A DNA stretch of 64,000 bases, from the NCBI GenBank assembly GCA_020634795.1, contig JACKAZ010000002.1, forward strand, positions 345,943 through 409,942, written 5' to 3'. The notes below the pieces were generated by a model that was given only the letters and a program-made list of their open reading frames with translations, was not told the origin of the DNA and did no database searches. The position numbers and the translations under genes are program-made. The number at the start of each line of letters is the position of its first letter. The first letter of the stretch is position 1. This document shows positions 34,324 to 44,333 of this stretch, one piece after another. This DNA is from Ardenticatenales bacterium. GTDB lineage: Bacteria; Chloroflexota; Anaerolineae; Ardenticatenales; Ardenticatenaceae.

Positions 34324-35772
34324 TCAGCCCCGCAGCTCTGCCAACAACTGTTCGGCGGGGGCGAAGCCGGGGTGCTCTTCGAGTGCCATTTCCAACTGGG
34401 TGATCGCATTATCGATTTCGCCCAAGCCGCGCCATGCGACGGCACGGTGGTAGCGCACATCCTCGCTGCGCTGCATCTGCGCCAGCAGTCGTTCGGTCGC
34501 CACTAGGGTGTCGTCGTAGCGGCCCACATCGTTGAGCGCTTCAAGGTAGCCGTAGTGGTACCACTGGTAGCGCCACGGTAGCAGCCCCGTGTTGATCGAC
34601 GTTTCAAAGGCCGCGATCGCGCCCTGCGAATCACCCAAGCGCAGCCGTGCTTCGCCGAGGCCCCACCATGAGTAGGCATCGTTGGGGTTGGCATTGACCC
34701 GGTCGATGCTCGCGTTCGCCAAATTGTGGAATTTCGCTTCGGCGCCCCAGTTATCCCCCACAATCGACCTCACCAACGCCTCTTGGTCGGGACGGTAAGC
34801 GATGACATATTTGTAGTTGTAGACGCGCCAGTTGCGATTGACCTCATCGTAGCTTCGCCACAGGTTCGGCCCGTAGAAAGAATCGTTGTGCAGAATCTGT
34901 TGCGTGGTGCGGTCGTAGCCGCGAACGCCCCGGAAGTGGCCGACCCCGCCGTCGTAATCCATCCACTCCTCGGTCATCACCGCAAAACCCGCTGCCAAGA
35001 ATCGTTCGAGCAGTTGAATGTCGCCGTTATAGCCCACATAGGCACGCAGCCCCACGCTGCTGAACGAAGAGGCCACTTCTTCCGCCGTCACGTTGACGTC
35101 GTTGGGAATCGGTTTCTGGATCGCCGCCATGTCGAACTGCGTCCGTTCGATGCCAAAGGTGCTGAGCACCATGCTGGTCGTGGCGGGGGCGCAGTTGTTG
35201 GCTTTCTGGAAAGTCTGGGCCATGTCGATGACGACCCGATCCGGCAGACCCGCCCCCGACGTATTGGCGGCACTCACCGCTTCCTCCGTCGCTTGGGCCA
35301 CAGCCGTCACCGTGGCACGCATCGCTTCGACCCGGTTGACACCCACCGGCACGCGCAGAATCTCGCCCACTCGGATCTTGTTGGGATCCTCGATCCCGTT
35401 GTAGGCCATCAACTCTTGAGCATCGACCTCGAAGAGCGCGGCAATCGCGTTGAGCGTATCCCCTGCCTTGATCTCATACGCGATCTCGGCATCCGGATCG
35501 GGCGTAGGGGTGGGCGTACTCGTCGGCGTGGAGGTCCGCGTAGGGCGCGGGGTACGGGTCGCGGTCGCGGTCGCCGTGGCCGTCGCGGTGACCGTCGCCG
35601 TGGGCGGCACGGTCGCCGTCGGTGGGATTTTCGTCGCCGTCGCCGTGGCTTCGGGCGCGGCTTGGGCGCTGCCCAGCGCTGCCAAATCAAGCGTACACCC
35701 ACTCAGCCCGACCATCAGCATGACCACCAGCAGCCACTGGATGACCCTGCCTGTCGAAGAACGTATTTGCAT
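34324..35772 (-). CDS. Lipoprotein with LysM, C39-like peptidase and TPR modules
   Basis: 482 residues. A signal with lipobox LSGC (Cys26) is followed by a Thr/Pro/Ala-rich spacer (about 38-92, runs of TAT). Next comes a LysM peptidoglycan-binding domain (about 98-143, YEIKAGDTLNAIAALFEVDAQELMAYN) and a C39-like papain-fold domain. In it NNCAPATTSM supplies the nucleophile Cys (about 194), GHFRGVRGYD the histidine and HNDSF the Asn/Asp. The last 140 residues are TPR-type helix pairs (DAYSWWGLGEARLRLGD, YHRAVAWRGLGEIDNAI). It is probably a surface peptidase bound to the wall; substrate unknown. A terminator follows at 34274. A hairpin lies in its leader at 35828. Confidence 0.9.
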   Translation of the reverse strand: MQIRSSTGRVIQWLLVVMLMVGLSGCTLDLAALGSAQAAPEATATATKIPPTATVPPTATVTATATATATATRTPRPTRTSTPTSTPTPTPDPDAEIAYEIKAGDTLNAIAALFEVDAQELMAYNGIEDPNKIRVGEILRVPVGVNRVEAMRATVTAVAQATEEAVSAANTSGAGLPDRVVIDMAQTFQKANNCAPATTSMVLSTFGIERTQFDMAAIQKPIPNDVNVTAEEVASSFSSVGLRAYVGYNGDIQLLERFLAAGFAVMTEEWMDYDGGVGHFRGVRGYDRTTQQILHNDSFYGPNLWRSYDEVNRNWRVYNYKYVIAYRPDQEALVRSIVGDNWGAEAKFHNLANASIDRVNANPNDAYSWWGLGEARLRLGDSQGAIAAFETSINTGLLPWRYQWYHYGYLEALNDVGRYDDTLVATERLLAQMQRSEDVRYHRAVAWRGLGEIDNAITQLEMALEEHPGFAPAEQLLAELRG

Positions 35773-35827
35773 CAGCCTGCCTCATCCACTCGGATTTATT
35801 TCCACAAACTATGAGTACAAAGAAGCG

Positions 35828-35864
35828 CCGTGTTCTCGCCTATCAGCAGGAACACGGCCTTTTG
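35828..35864. terminator. Leader hairpin / possible terminator
   Basis: GCCGTGTTC and GAACACGGC (35828-35836, 35851-35859) form a perfect nine-base stem with a 14-base loop, followed by CTTTT on the plus strand. On the plus strand there is no gene to end. On the minus strand it sits about 55 bases upstream of the LysM lipoprotein start and could be a leader structure. Confidence 0.45.
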
Positions 35865-35951
35865 GGGTAAGACTTTGGTTACATTGATGATCAATCTTAT
35901 TGAGAATTGCCTATTTTACCAAATTTCAACCCCGTTCGTCGCGGGCAGGGC

Positions 35952-36032
35952 GTGGGGGAGCTGGGGGAGCTAGGGGAGCTGGGGGAGCTTGGGGAGTTGG
36001 GGGAGCTAGGGGAGCTTGGGGAGTTGGGGGAG
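35952..36032. repeat. 9-bp GGGAGCTGG tandem tract
   Basis: About nine copies of the nine-base unit with variants GGGAGCTAG, GGGAGCTTG and GGGAGTTGG. Largest tract of this family in the window. Confidence 0.9.
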
Positions 36033-36054
36033 CGTGAGGGTGTGCAATGCCGTT

Positions 36055-36160
36055 CCTGTTTCTTGTTCTGCGTTCGGAGCCTGCCCTGAGCGAAGCGCAG
36101 GGTTTTGCGTTGCCGTTCCGGTCTGCGTTAATTGCTATGCGTTGCCGTTCCTGACTATAC
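36055..36160. repeat. Dispersed TTCTGCGTT / GTTGCCGTTCC tract
   Basis: Imperfect copies of GCGTTGCCGTTCC and TTCTGCGTT with an inserted CCTGAGCGAAGCGCAGGG palindrome-like unit (about 36083-36102). It leads up to the start of the GT-C operon. Confidence 0.75.
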
Positions 36161-36190
36161 TCTGCGCCATTGCCATCGATCCAACATGAC

Positions 36191-37891
36191 ATGCCTATGA
36201 CCTCACCCTCGACGTCCGCTGTGGACAGACCGCGCGGCCCATCGCTTTCCCTTGAATCTGCTCTCTGGCTTTTCCTTGCCCTTTTGGCGTTGCTTTGGCG
36301 CTGCGCGGACCTCGGTGGCGGGCCATTGGCCACGGTCGAGGCCGCGCATAGCTTGGCCGCCTACCACTGGATCCACGGCCAACCCTACGACTTGACCACT
36401 GCGTTGCTCAGCCCACTCGCGGTCAACCTCAACGCGCTCAGCTTTGCTGTGCTCGGCGATTCTGACGGAGTGGCGCGGTTGGTCAGCGCCGTGGCGGGGG
36501 TCGGGCTGGTGCTGTCACCGTGGCTGATGCGTCACATTTGGGGCCGCGCCGAGATGCTGGGGGCCGCCTTGCTGCTGTTGATTTCGCCCGCCGTCACCTT
36601 CTTCAGCCGCTACAACAGTGGCGATATCCTCGCCGCGCTCTGCGCCCTTTTGCTGCTGAGTGGCATCGTCCGTTGGCAACGGAGCGGGGCGGGGCGTGAT
36701 GCGCTGCTGGCGGCGGTCGCCCTCGGCGTCGGGTTGACCAGTGGCGCGGGCTTCTGGTCGCTATTGACGGCAGGGGCGCTCTTTTGGCTCTGGCAGCGAC
36801 GGCGCGGGCGCGTCGTCCCCCTCCCGTCCAGTCGCCAACTCTGGCTGGTCGTTGCCTTGACCTTCTTGGTTGCCAGTAGTGGCCTCTTCTTCAACCCACC
36901 TGGCATCGGTGCCGCCTTTGCGCTGCCCGTGGCGTGGCTACGTGCGCTACTTGGCCTCGGCGTCGCGGGCCTCGCGCTCCCATTTTTCCTGACCTTTTTG
37001 CTCTACGAACTGCTGTTGGTCGCTTGCCTCATCCTCATGATTCGTGCGATGGCTGAGCGCTTCCCCCCATGGACCACCTTTTTGCTGATCTGGGCGGCTG
37101 TGACGCTGATTCCCGCCACGTTAGCCAACAGCGGCTGGAACGGGGCCTTACTTTGGGTGGCGTTGCCCTTGGCCCTGCTGGGCGGCGGGGCGTGGCTGCG
37201 GCTCTTGGCGGCGTTTCGTGGCGATATGCGAGCGATTTCGCTGACAGCGCTGGCCGCGCTGCTCATCTTGGGCTACTTGGTCATCATCTTGCCCACGCTC
37301 TTTGACGGCGGTGGCCTCGACGTGGTGCGCCTGTTGGTGGCTCCCGTGATTGTACTGGTCTTGTTCTTGGCTGCGGAGAACTTCTACGGACGAGAGGTTG
37401 CGCTTTCTGCATCGCTACTGGGGCTGCTGCTGATGCTCGCCGTGCTGGCCGTCGACAACGGCTGGGGGGCGGCCATGGTGCGCAGCGACGATCCGCGCGA
37501 GCCGCTGGTGGTTGCGCCGACTCACCCCGATATGCGCCGTGTGGCCCGCGAAATCACGGCCCTTTCCGTGGATCGGTACCGTGACCAAACGGCGATCCCC
37601 GTGGAAATCGATCCGAGCTTTCGCGCGGGGGTGCGTTGGTATCTGCGCAGCTTCAACAATGGCGCGCCCACGCCCAGCGCCGGTCAGGCGGCGCAGGTGG
37701 CGTTGCGGCCCCCCACCTCCCCAGTCCCAGAGGGTTTCATCGGCGAGCGCTTCTTTAGCGGTGCCTCGTGGTCTTGGGCCACGCTGCCGAGCAACGAACG
37801 GCTCCGGTGGCTGGCCACACGCGAAGGGCGCAACGTGCCAGCCATTTATCAGGAAGGGCGGCTCTACGTCCGGTTGGAGGAAGGCTCATGA
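36191..37891 (+). CDS. Polytopic GT-C-like membrane protein, first gene of the operon
   Basis: 566 residues from ATG 36191 (ATG 36197 also possible; no good ribosome-binding site). About 12 membrane helices followed by a short extracytoplasmic tail (from about 430). It resembles the two TIGR03663-like proteins downstream: its MRHIWGRAEMLGAALLLLISPAVTFFSRYNSGDIL corresponds to their ISPT-LLYYSRFIRHDIF region. However, the first loop reads GGGPLATVEAAHSLAAY instead of HHDESLHA, so the acidic pair expected for GT-C catalysis is missing. NHL repeats are also absent. It may be a non-catalytic partner. Its stop overlaps the next start by ATGA. Confidence 0.8.
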   Translation: MPMTSPSTSAVDRPRGPSLSLESALWLFLALLALLWRCADLGGGPLATVEAAHSLAAYHWIHGQPYDLTTALLSPLAVNLNALSFAVLGDSDGVARLVSAVAGVGLVLSPWLMRHIWGRAEMLGAALLLLISPAVTFFSRYNSGDILAALCALLLLSGIVRWQRSGAGRDALLAAVALGVGLTSGAGFWSLLTAGALFWLWQRRRGRVVPLPSSRQLWLVVALTFLVASSGLFFNPPGIGAAFALPVAWLRALLGLGVAGLALPFFLTFLLYELLLVACLILMIRAMAERFPPWTTFLLIWAAVTLIPATLANSGWNGALLWVALPLALLGGGAWLRLLAAFRGDMRAISLTALAALLILGYLVIILPTLFDGGGLDVVRLLVAPVIVLVLFLAAENFYGREVALSASLLGLLLMLAVLAVDNGWGAAMVRSDDPREPLVVAPTHPDMRRVAREITALSVDRYRDQTAIPVEIDPSFRAGVRWYLRSFNNGAPTPSAGQAAQVALRPPTSPVPEGFIGERFFSGASWSWATLPSNERLRWLATREGRNVPAIYQEGRLYVRLEEGS

Positions 37892-40800
37892 GCGAACATT
37901 CTCTGATCGAGCGCGGCCCCGTCGCGGCCGGGCCAACGCTCGGCGCGCGACTGCGGGCTGTCGACTGGCCGTTGGTGCTGATCGCTTCCTTTGTCCTGCT
38001 GGCCCTCCTGTCCCGCTTCTGGGATCTGGGGAGCCGCGCCCTGCACCACGACGAGAGTCTGCACGCGGTTTTTTCCTTCTACGAGTATGACCGCTGGGGC
38101 TATCAACATGATCCCCTGATGCACGGCCCCCTCCTCTTTCACCTCACCGCGCTCGGCTACTGGCTCTTTGGCGTGACCGATGCCACCGCGCGGCTCTGGC
38201 CCGCCCTGTTGGGCATCGCGATCGTAGCTTCGCCCTGGTTCTTTCGCGCTTGGGTCGGCAGACGGGGCGCGGCGGCCACCTCGCTCTTCTTGCTCATCTC
38301 CCCGACGATACTCTACTACAGTCGTTTTATCCGCCATGACATATTCTTAGCGGCCTGGACGCTACTGATCGTCTACGGAATTTGGCGCTATTTGCAGCGG
38401 GCGCAGATCGGCTATCTCTATCTGGCGGGCGCGGGGTTGGCCCTCGCCTTCAGCCAGAAAGAGGTCATCTACCTGCTCTCGCTGATCTTCTTCATCTTCT
38501 TCGTCTTGGTCACCCTCTTCCAAGTCGTGCGGGGCCTCCGTTCGGTGGCAGCGATCCGCGCGTCGCGGGCCTGGCATGTGGCGGTGATGATCGGGCTGCT
38601 GGTCTTGCCCTTCACCACGGCGATGATTCTTCATCTGGTGGGCCACGATCCGGCGGCGGGCTACACCCCCAACAGCTACCGCAACATCGCCTTCATGCGC
38701 GAAGCGGGGGCCATCGTCCTCGCCCTTTTCGCCTTGTCAGTAGCGGCGGCGGCCCTGCTCTGGGATTGGAAGCGCTTCTTGATCGCCGCTGCCATCTTCA
38801 ATGGGATCATCATCCTGCTTCACACCAACTTCCTGACCTACCCCTTCGGTCTGACGAGTGGGTATGTTGGCGCGCTGGGCTATTGGATCGAGCAGCATGG
38901 CGAAGCGCGCGGCGATCAGCCCTGGTTCTACTACACGATGCTGATTCCGCTCTACGAGTTTTTGCCCTTGCTCATCACGCTGCTGGGCGGCGGTTGGCTC
39001 CTACGCCAATCGTGGCCCCATCTGCGCCACAACACGCCGCGCTACAGCGAGGCGGCGGCGCAGGTCGACGCGGCGGCGCTTTGGCCCTGGTTTAATCTCT
39101 GGTGGCTGATCGCCACCTCCGTGGCGCTCTCGATTTCGGGCGAGAAGATGCCGTGGCTGCTGGTCCACATCGCGCTGCCCGCCGCCTTTCTGGCGGGCTG
39201 GATCACGGAACGGCTTTGGACGCGGATGCGCTGGTCAATGTGGCGCGACGGGCGCACGTGGCTGGCGACGGTGCTGGTGCTGGTCGCCACCGTCGCCGGG
39301 CTTAGCCTACTCTGGCTGATTATCGGGGCCTATTGGCCGTTGCAGGGCGACGGGAGCGCTGCGCTGCGGCTGACCCTGCGTTGGCTGATCTCATTGGCGG
39401 CGCTGATCGGTGCGATCTGGTTCATGGGTCGGATACCACGCTCCCTGTCGCTCAAACAGGTCGCCTTGCCCGTGATGGGGGGGCTACTGCTGCTGGCCAC
39501 CGTCCGCTTTGCGGCCATCGCCAGCTATCGCAATGCCGACGAGGCCAACGAGCCCCTGATCTATACCCAGACCGCGCCCGACGTCCCGATAATTATCCGC
39601 ACCTTGAGCACCCTCAGCCACAACCTTTACGGCGATCTCTCGATTGCGGTCGGCTACGATAGCGGCGCGACTTGGCCGATGGAGTGGTACCTGCGCGATT
39701 TCACGGGCCGCTTCAATTATGGGAGCGGCAACGCGGGCAACGCCGAGCGGCTGCAAGGGGCCGACGTGGTGCTGGTCTCGCAGGACAACGTCAGCAACGT
39801 CGAACCGCTGCTGCCGGATTATATCAAGCACCACTTGCGAATGCGGCCCAACTTCCCCGAAGATTACAAGCGGCTACGGGACGTGGTCACTTGGACACCC
39901 GATCCCGACAACCCGGGCCAAAGCACGGGGCAGATCATCGGTCGGTCGGCGGCCCTGCCCAACGTCTTGAAAAATCTGGCCCACTACGTCTCGATCGATC
40001 AATATCGGCGCGATTTCCTCGACTATTATTGGGAGCGCCGTCCGAAGAACGGGCTCGGCATCTACGATATCTACCTGTTCGTTCGGCCCGAACTCGCCAA
40101 CGAGGTGTGGCAATATGGCCTTTCCGTCGCGGCCAAAGATGCGGCGCTCACGGCCAGCCCCTACGCCGATGCGAGGGTCGAGCTGACCGCAAACAGCACG
40201 TTGGGGGCGGGAGCGCTGCAACAGCCCAAGGATCTGACCGCGCTGCCCGATGGGGGCTGGGCCGTGATCGACAACTCGATCAGCCAAGTGGTGATCTTCA
40301 ACGCATCCGGAGAAGAGGTGGGGCGCTTTGGCTCGGTGGGCAGTGGCCCCGCGCAATTCTCCGATCCATGGGGGATCGCCGCCGCCCCCGATGGCACGCT
40401 GTTCGTGGCCGATACGTGGAACCATCGCATCCAACATCTGACCCAAGACGGCGAACTCATCAAGATGTGGGGTGGCTTTGGCGAGGTCGCGTCGGTGACC
40501 GAATCGCCCAACAGCTTTTATGGGCCCCGTGACATCACGCTCGACGGAGAGGGACAACTCTACATCACCGACACGGGCAACAAGCGCGTCTCCATCTTTA
40601 CGCTCGACGGGGCGTTCGTCACCGCCTTCGGTGGTGAAGGGAGTGCGGCGGGACAGTTCCGCGAGCCGGTTGGCATCAGCATTGCACCCGATGGCACGAT
40701 CTGGGTCGCCGATACGTGGAACCAGCGGGTCCAGGGCTTTACAACCGCCTATCAGCCCCTCCTTGAGTTCGCGGTCGATGGGTGGAACGGTACCGACATC

Positions 40801-41043
40801 GTCAACAAGCCTTATATCGCCGCGGGCAACGAGCGTGTTTGGGTCAGCGATCCACAGACATCGCGCATTCTTGAATTTGACCGCGAGGGAACGATTCAAC
40901 GTGTTTGGGGAGAGCCTGGGGCCGAGATGAATCGACTCAACATGGGCTACGGCCTCTATCTCAGCGGCGACGCGCTGTGGGTCGCCGACAGTGGCAATGG
41001 TCGCATCGTGGCCTTTGCGACGAACAGCGGGGTGACGCCATGA
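37888..41043 (+). CDS. TIGR03663-family GT-C membrane protein with NHL repeats, copy 1
   Basis: 1051 residues from ATG 37888 (overlapping the previous stop). About 12 membrane helices (30-570) carry the family signatures: SRALHHDESLHAVFSFYEYDRWG in the first outer loop, where Asp-Glu would be the GT-C acid, ILYYSRFIRHDIFLAAWT, and ISGEKMPWLLVH. After a mixed extracytoplasmic part, residues about 780-1050 form NHL/beta-propeller repeats (GTLFVADTWNHRIQHLTQDGEL, GQLYITDTGNKRVSIF, GTIWVADTWNQRVQGF). Family members are thought to be lipid-linked-sugar glycosyltransferases related to Agl23. Probably glycosylates exported proteins or glycans (inference). Confidence 0.9.
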   Translation: MSEHSLIERGPVAAGPTLGARLRAVDWPLVLIASFVLLALLSRFWDLGSRALHHDESLHAVFSFYEYDRWGYQHDPLMHGPLLFHLTALGYWLFGVTDATARLWPALLGIAIVASPWFFRAWVGRRGAAATSLFLLISPTILYYSRFIRHDIFLAAWTLLIVYGIWRYLQRAQIGYLYLAGAGLALAFSQKEVIYLLSLIFFIFFVLVTLFQVVRGLRSVAAIRASRAWHVAVMIGLLVLPFTTAMILHLVGHDPAAGYTPNSYRNIAFMREAGAIVLALFALSVAAAALLWDWKRFLIAAAIFNGIIILLHTNFLTYPFGLTSGYVGALGYWIEQHGEARGDQPWFYYTMLIPLYEFLPLLITLLGGGWLLRQSWPHLRHNTPRYSEAAAQVDAAALWPWFNLWWLIATSVALSISGEKMPWLLVHIALPAAFLAGWITERLWTRMRWSMWRDGRTWLATVLVLVATVAGLSLLWLIIGAYWPLQGDGSAALRLTLRWLISLAALIGAIWFMGRIPRSLSLKQVALPVMGGLLLLATVRFAAIASYRNADEANEPLIYTQTAPDVPIIIRTLSTLSHNLYGDLSIAVGYDSGATWPMEWYLRDFTGRFNYGSGNAGNAERLQGADVVLVSQDNVSNVEPLLPDYIKHHLRMRPNFPEDYKRLRDVVTWTPDPDNPGQSTGQIIGRSAALPNVLKNLAHYVSIDQYRRDFLDYYWERRPKNGLGIYDIYLFVRPELANEVWQYGLSVAAKDAALTASPYADARVELTANSTLGAGALQQPKDLTALPDGGWAVIDNSISQVVIFNASGEEVGRFGSVGSGPAQFSDPWGIAAAPDGTLFVADTWNHRIQHLTQDGELIKMWGGFGEVASVTESPNSFYGPRDITLDGEGQLYITDTGNKRVSIFTLDGAFVTAFGGEGSAAGQFREPVGISIAPDGTIWVADTWNQRVQGFTTAYQPLLEFAVDGWNGTDIVNKPYIAAGNERVWVSDPQTSRILEFDREGTIQRVWGEPGAEMNRLNMGYGLYLSGDALWVADSGNGRIVAFATNSGVTP

Positions 41044-44000
41044 GCCTAGCAACGTCCGATCAACGGGAACTGTCGGCGCCGGTCAGCGCCCCCCATTGGC
41101 TCGATCGGCGCCTCTTCGCCACGCTGACCGTCGAACGGGCGCTCTGGTTCATGGCCGCGCTGCTGCTGCTGGCCCTTCTCTCTCGCTTCTGGGAGCTGGG
41201 CAGCCGCGCCCTGCACCACGACGAAAGTCTGCACGCCTACTACTCGTGGTTGCTCTACGACCGCGGCCAATATCGTCACGAACCGCTGATGCACGGGCCG
41301 GTGCTCTTCCACCTGACGGCCTTTGGATTCTGGCTGTTTGGCGACAGTGATGCCACTTCGCGGCTGATCCCCGCGCTGCTGGGCGTGGCGTTGGTCGGTG
41401 CCCCCTGGTGCTTCCGCGATTGGCTGGGACGGCGCGGGGCGCTGGCGACGGCGGCGCTCATCCTCATTTCGCCGACGCTGCTCTACTACAGCCGCTTCAT
41501 CCGTCACGATATCTTCGTGGCCGCGTGGACGGTGCTGATCATCTATGGAATGTGGCGCTATTTGCAACGGGGGCAACTGCGTGACATCGTGGTGATGGCG
41601 CTCGGCTGGGGGCTGCTCTTCGCCCAGAAAGAGGTTTCGTTCCTGATTGCTGTCGTCTTTTGGAGCTTCTTAGCGCTCGTCCTCTTACTCCGCAAAGTGG
41701 GGCTGCTGGGGCCGCGCCCTGCCCTGCGCGAGTCCCGCGAATTTCATCTGTTGATCTTCATCGGCGCCTTGCTGCTGCCCTTCGTCACGGCCTTTCTGAT
41801 GCATGCGCCGCTCTTGCTCAACGACGCTTTCAATCTTTCTCTGCCGATCCTTGATCCGGGCGTCGTCGGCGGCAACTCCGAAACGAGTGTCTACAACACA
41901 CCCTGGGACTGGTCGCTGGCCTTCAATCTGCGTGCCTATCTGACCCTATTCCTGTTGATGGCGCTCGGTGCGTGGGTCGCACGCCGCTGGTGGAACTTGC
42001 GCGCTTTTCTGATCGGGGCGGGGGCGTTCTACGCCATTTTCCTGCTCTTCCAAACCACCTTCCTGACGAACATTTGGGGGCTGGGAAGCGGCATGATCGG
42101 TGCATTGGGCTACTGGTTGGAGCAGCATGGGGTGCGGCGCGGCGAACAGCCGTGGTTTTATTACCTGATGCTTCTGCCGCTCTACGAGTTGCTTCCGTTG
42201 GTGGTCGGCGTGGGGGGCGGATTGGCGCTGTTGCTGACGGGCCGCAACGCACGCATCGCCCCCCACCCAGGGGAAGGGCCGTCGCATCTGAACGTTCGTG
42301 CGCTCTGGCCATGGTTCAATCTCTGGTGGTTCTTCGTCACGCTGCTACTGCTCTCCTATGCGGGGGAAAAGATGCCGTGGCTGCTGGTCCATTTGGCCTT
42401 GCCGCTGGCCTTCATGGGCGGCTGGGCGCTGGATCGCATGACGCGCGGCCTCTCGTGGGGAGTGTTGCGCCGACACGAAAGCGGGCTGGTCTTACTGCTC
42501 ACCCCGCTGCTCTTAATCAGTTTGGGGGGGCTGCTCTACTTGGCCTTCACCGGCCAGCGTCCGTGGCCGATCAACGATGGCACGGTGGCCACCGTCCTAC
42601 GCTGGCTGCTGGCGGTCCTCTTTCTCTTCGGCAGCGCGGCATGGTTGCAGCAGCTCGCGTCCGCGCTGGGCAATCGGATCACGCTGAAGCTGGGGCTACT
42701 CACCGTTGTGGGATTGATGACGCTGATGACGGTGCGCTACGCGGTCATCGCCAGCTATGTTCATGGCGATATCGCGTCGGAGCCGCTGATCTATACCCAG
42801 ACGACCCCCAAGGTGACCGAGCTGATGGCCGATCTGGATGCCCTGAGCGAGCGCACGACCGGCGCGAAGAATCTGGCGGTGGCCTACGACAGCACGGCGT
42901 CGTGGCCCTTCTCTTGGTATCTGCGTGATTATCCCAACGGTTTCTTCTTTGCGAACGACCCCACGGCCTACACCGACAGCATTCGCAACGCGACCGTGAT
43001 CTTGGCGGGGGATGAATCGAACAACGAGCTGGCCCCGCTCGTCAGCGATTTCACCAACCACACCTACAAGTTGCGCTGGTGGTTCCCAGAGGATTACAAG
43101 GAGGTGCGGCTGGTCCCCGGACCGAATCCGAACGACCCCAACAGCACGATCGAGGTCGAACGAGATGCCCCGCTGCCGCTTCTGCGTAAAGCCTTGAGCT
43201 ATTGGCGACAGCCGACCTACCGGAAGGATTTGATCGATTTCCTGCTCTACCGCGATTTGGTCAAGCCGTTGGACGGCGCCTCACTCTTCGTTTACACGCA
43301 GCCGGACGTGGTCAGGTCGACGTGGTCTCTCGGCGATACGCTCAGCGCAAGCCAGGCCGATGCCACGTCGGGCGACGTTTCCGACCATGTGGTTGCCACG
43401 CTGGGCAGCGCCGACACGCTGAGCCGACCCACCGATCTGGCGTTGCTGCCCGATGGCACCATCGCAGTGACGGACAGTGGGAACAGTCGCATTCAGCTTT
43501 TCGCGGCGGATGGCACGCTCTTGCGCACGCTTGGCGGGCCGGGCGCCGAGCCGGGACAGTTCGCAGAGCCGTGGGGCATCGCCGCCGCGCCGGATGGGAC
43601 GCTCTATGTGGCAGATACCTTCAATCACCGCATCCAACATCTCGACAGCGCGGGCAATGTGCTGCAGACATGGGGTGAGTTCGGCGACACGCAGGGTGCG
43701 CTCGGTGACCCCATGCGGATGTACGGGCCACGGGATCTGGTCTTGGATAGCGCGGGTGAGCTTTATGTCAGTGACACGGGGAATGAACGGATCCTCGTTT
43801 TTGATGGCCAAGGGAACTTCTTGCGACAGTTCGGTGGCGCGGGCAGCGAGGCGGGCCAGTTCGCCGAACCGGTGGGCCTTGCCTTCGATGCCGCAGGCAC
43901 GCTCTGGGTCGCGGACACGTGGAACCAACGGCTCCAGCAGCTCTCCCGCAGCGGGGAGCCATTGCAGCAGCTCGCGGTTGAGGCCTGGGCGGGGCAGAGT

Positions 44001-44222
44001 CTGACCAATAAGCCTTTCATCGCGGTGACCGACGGACAGCTCTGGTTGACCGACCCCGATACCGCACGGCTGATCACCGTCGATCAAAACGGTGGGGCGG
44101 CCGAGGCACAACCGAGCCTGACCCATGATGCGTTACTGCAACCCCATGGCCTGTTGGTGGTTGATAGGCTGCTCTGGCTCGTCGATAGCGGCAACAACCG
44201 GCTGCTGCAGATCAAACCGTAG
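41040..44222 (+). CDS. TIGR03663-family GT-C membrane protein with NHL repeats, copy 2
   Basis: 1060 residues, ATG 41040 overlapping the preceding stop (ATGA). Same architecture as the upstream protein: SRALHHDESLHAYYSWLLYDRGQ, LLYYSRFIRHDIFVAAWT, AGEKMPWLLVH, then an extracytoplasmic domain and NHL repeats (about 790-1060; GTLYVADTFNHRIQHLDSAG, GELYVSDTGNERILVF, GTLWVADTWNQRLQQL). The two are clear tandem duplicates that have diverged mainly in the middle. Stop-start overlaps throughout the operon imply the three products are made together and may form a complex. No terminator is visible after it, but a new promoter candidate begins at 44334. Confidence 0.9.
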   Translation: MSLATSDQRELSAPVSAPHWLDRRLFATLTVERALWFMAALLLLALLSRFWELGSRALHHDESLHAYYSWLLYDRGQYRHEPLMHGPVLFHLTAFGFWLFGDSDATSRLIPALLGVALVGAPWCFRDWLGRRGALATAALILISPTLLYYSRFIRHDIFVAAWTVLIIYGMWRYLQRGQLRDIVVMALGWGLLFAQKEVSFLIAVVFWSFLALVLLLRKVGLLGPRPALRESREFHLLIFIGALLLPFVTAFLMHAPLLLNDAFNLSLPILDPGVVGGNSETSVYNTPWDWSLAFNLRAYLTLFLLMALGAWVARRWWNLRAFLIGAGAFYAIFLLFQTTFLTNIWGLGSGMIGALGYWLEQHGVRRGEQPWFYYLMLLPLYELLPLVVGVGGGLALLLTGRNARIAPHPGEGPSHLNVRALWPWFNLWWFFVTLLLLSYAGEKMPWLLVHLALPLAFMGGWALDRMTRGLSWGVLRRHESGLVLLLTPLLLISLGGLLYLAFTGQRPWPINDGTVATVLRWLLAVLFLFGSAAWLQQLASALGNRITLKLGLLTVVGLMTLMTVRYAVIASYVHGDIASEPLIYTQTTPKVTELMADLDALSERTTGAKNLAVAYDSTASWPFSWYLRDYPNGFFFANDPTAYTDSIRNATVILAGDESNNELAPLVSDFTNHTYKLRWWFPEDYKEVRLVPGPNPNDPNSTIEVERDAPLPLLRKALSYWRQPTYRKDLIDFLLYRDLVKPLDGASLFVYTQPDVVRSTWSLGDTLSASQADATSGDVSDHVVATLGSADTLSRPTDLALLPDGTIAVTDSGNSRIQLFAADGTLLRTLGGPGAEPGQFAEPWGIAAAPDGTLYVADTFNHRIQHLDSAGNVLQTWGEFGDTQGALGDPMRMYGPRDLVLDSAGELYVSDTGNERILVFDGQGNFLRQFGGAGSEAGQFAEPVGLAFDAAGTLWVADTWNQRLQQLSRSGEPLQQLAVEAWAGQSLTNKPFIAVTDGQLWLTDPDTARLITVDQNGGAAEAQPSLTHDALLQPHGLLVVDRLLWLVDSGNNRLLQIKP

Positions 44223-44333
44223 TCCACCAGAGGTTCCGTGCGTGGTACGGCCTTCAGCCGCGCAAAGGCCGCGCTGGAAGCCCACTTTGATTTCCCCCTC
44301 CTGCTTCACTTCCCCCAGCGTGACCCCCAGCAG

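Noticed and set aside
37768..37887. Upstream extension of the first TIGR03663-like gene
   Set aside because: The extra 40 codons overlap the preceding gene; the ATG at 37888 overlaps that gene's stop as in the rest of the operon.
39874..41052. 392-codon minus-strand frame (and a similar one at 43281-44126)
   Set aside because: Antisense of the NHL repeats; its own apparent repeats only mirror the beta-propeller codons.
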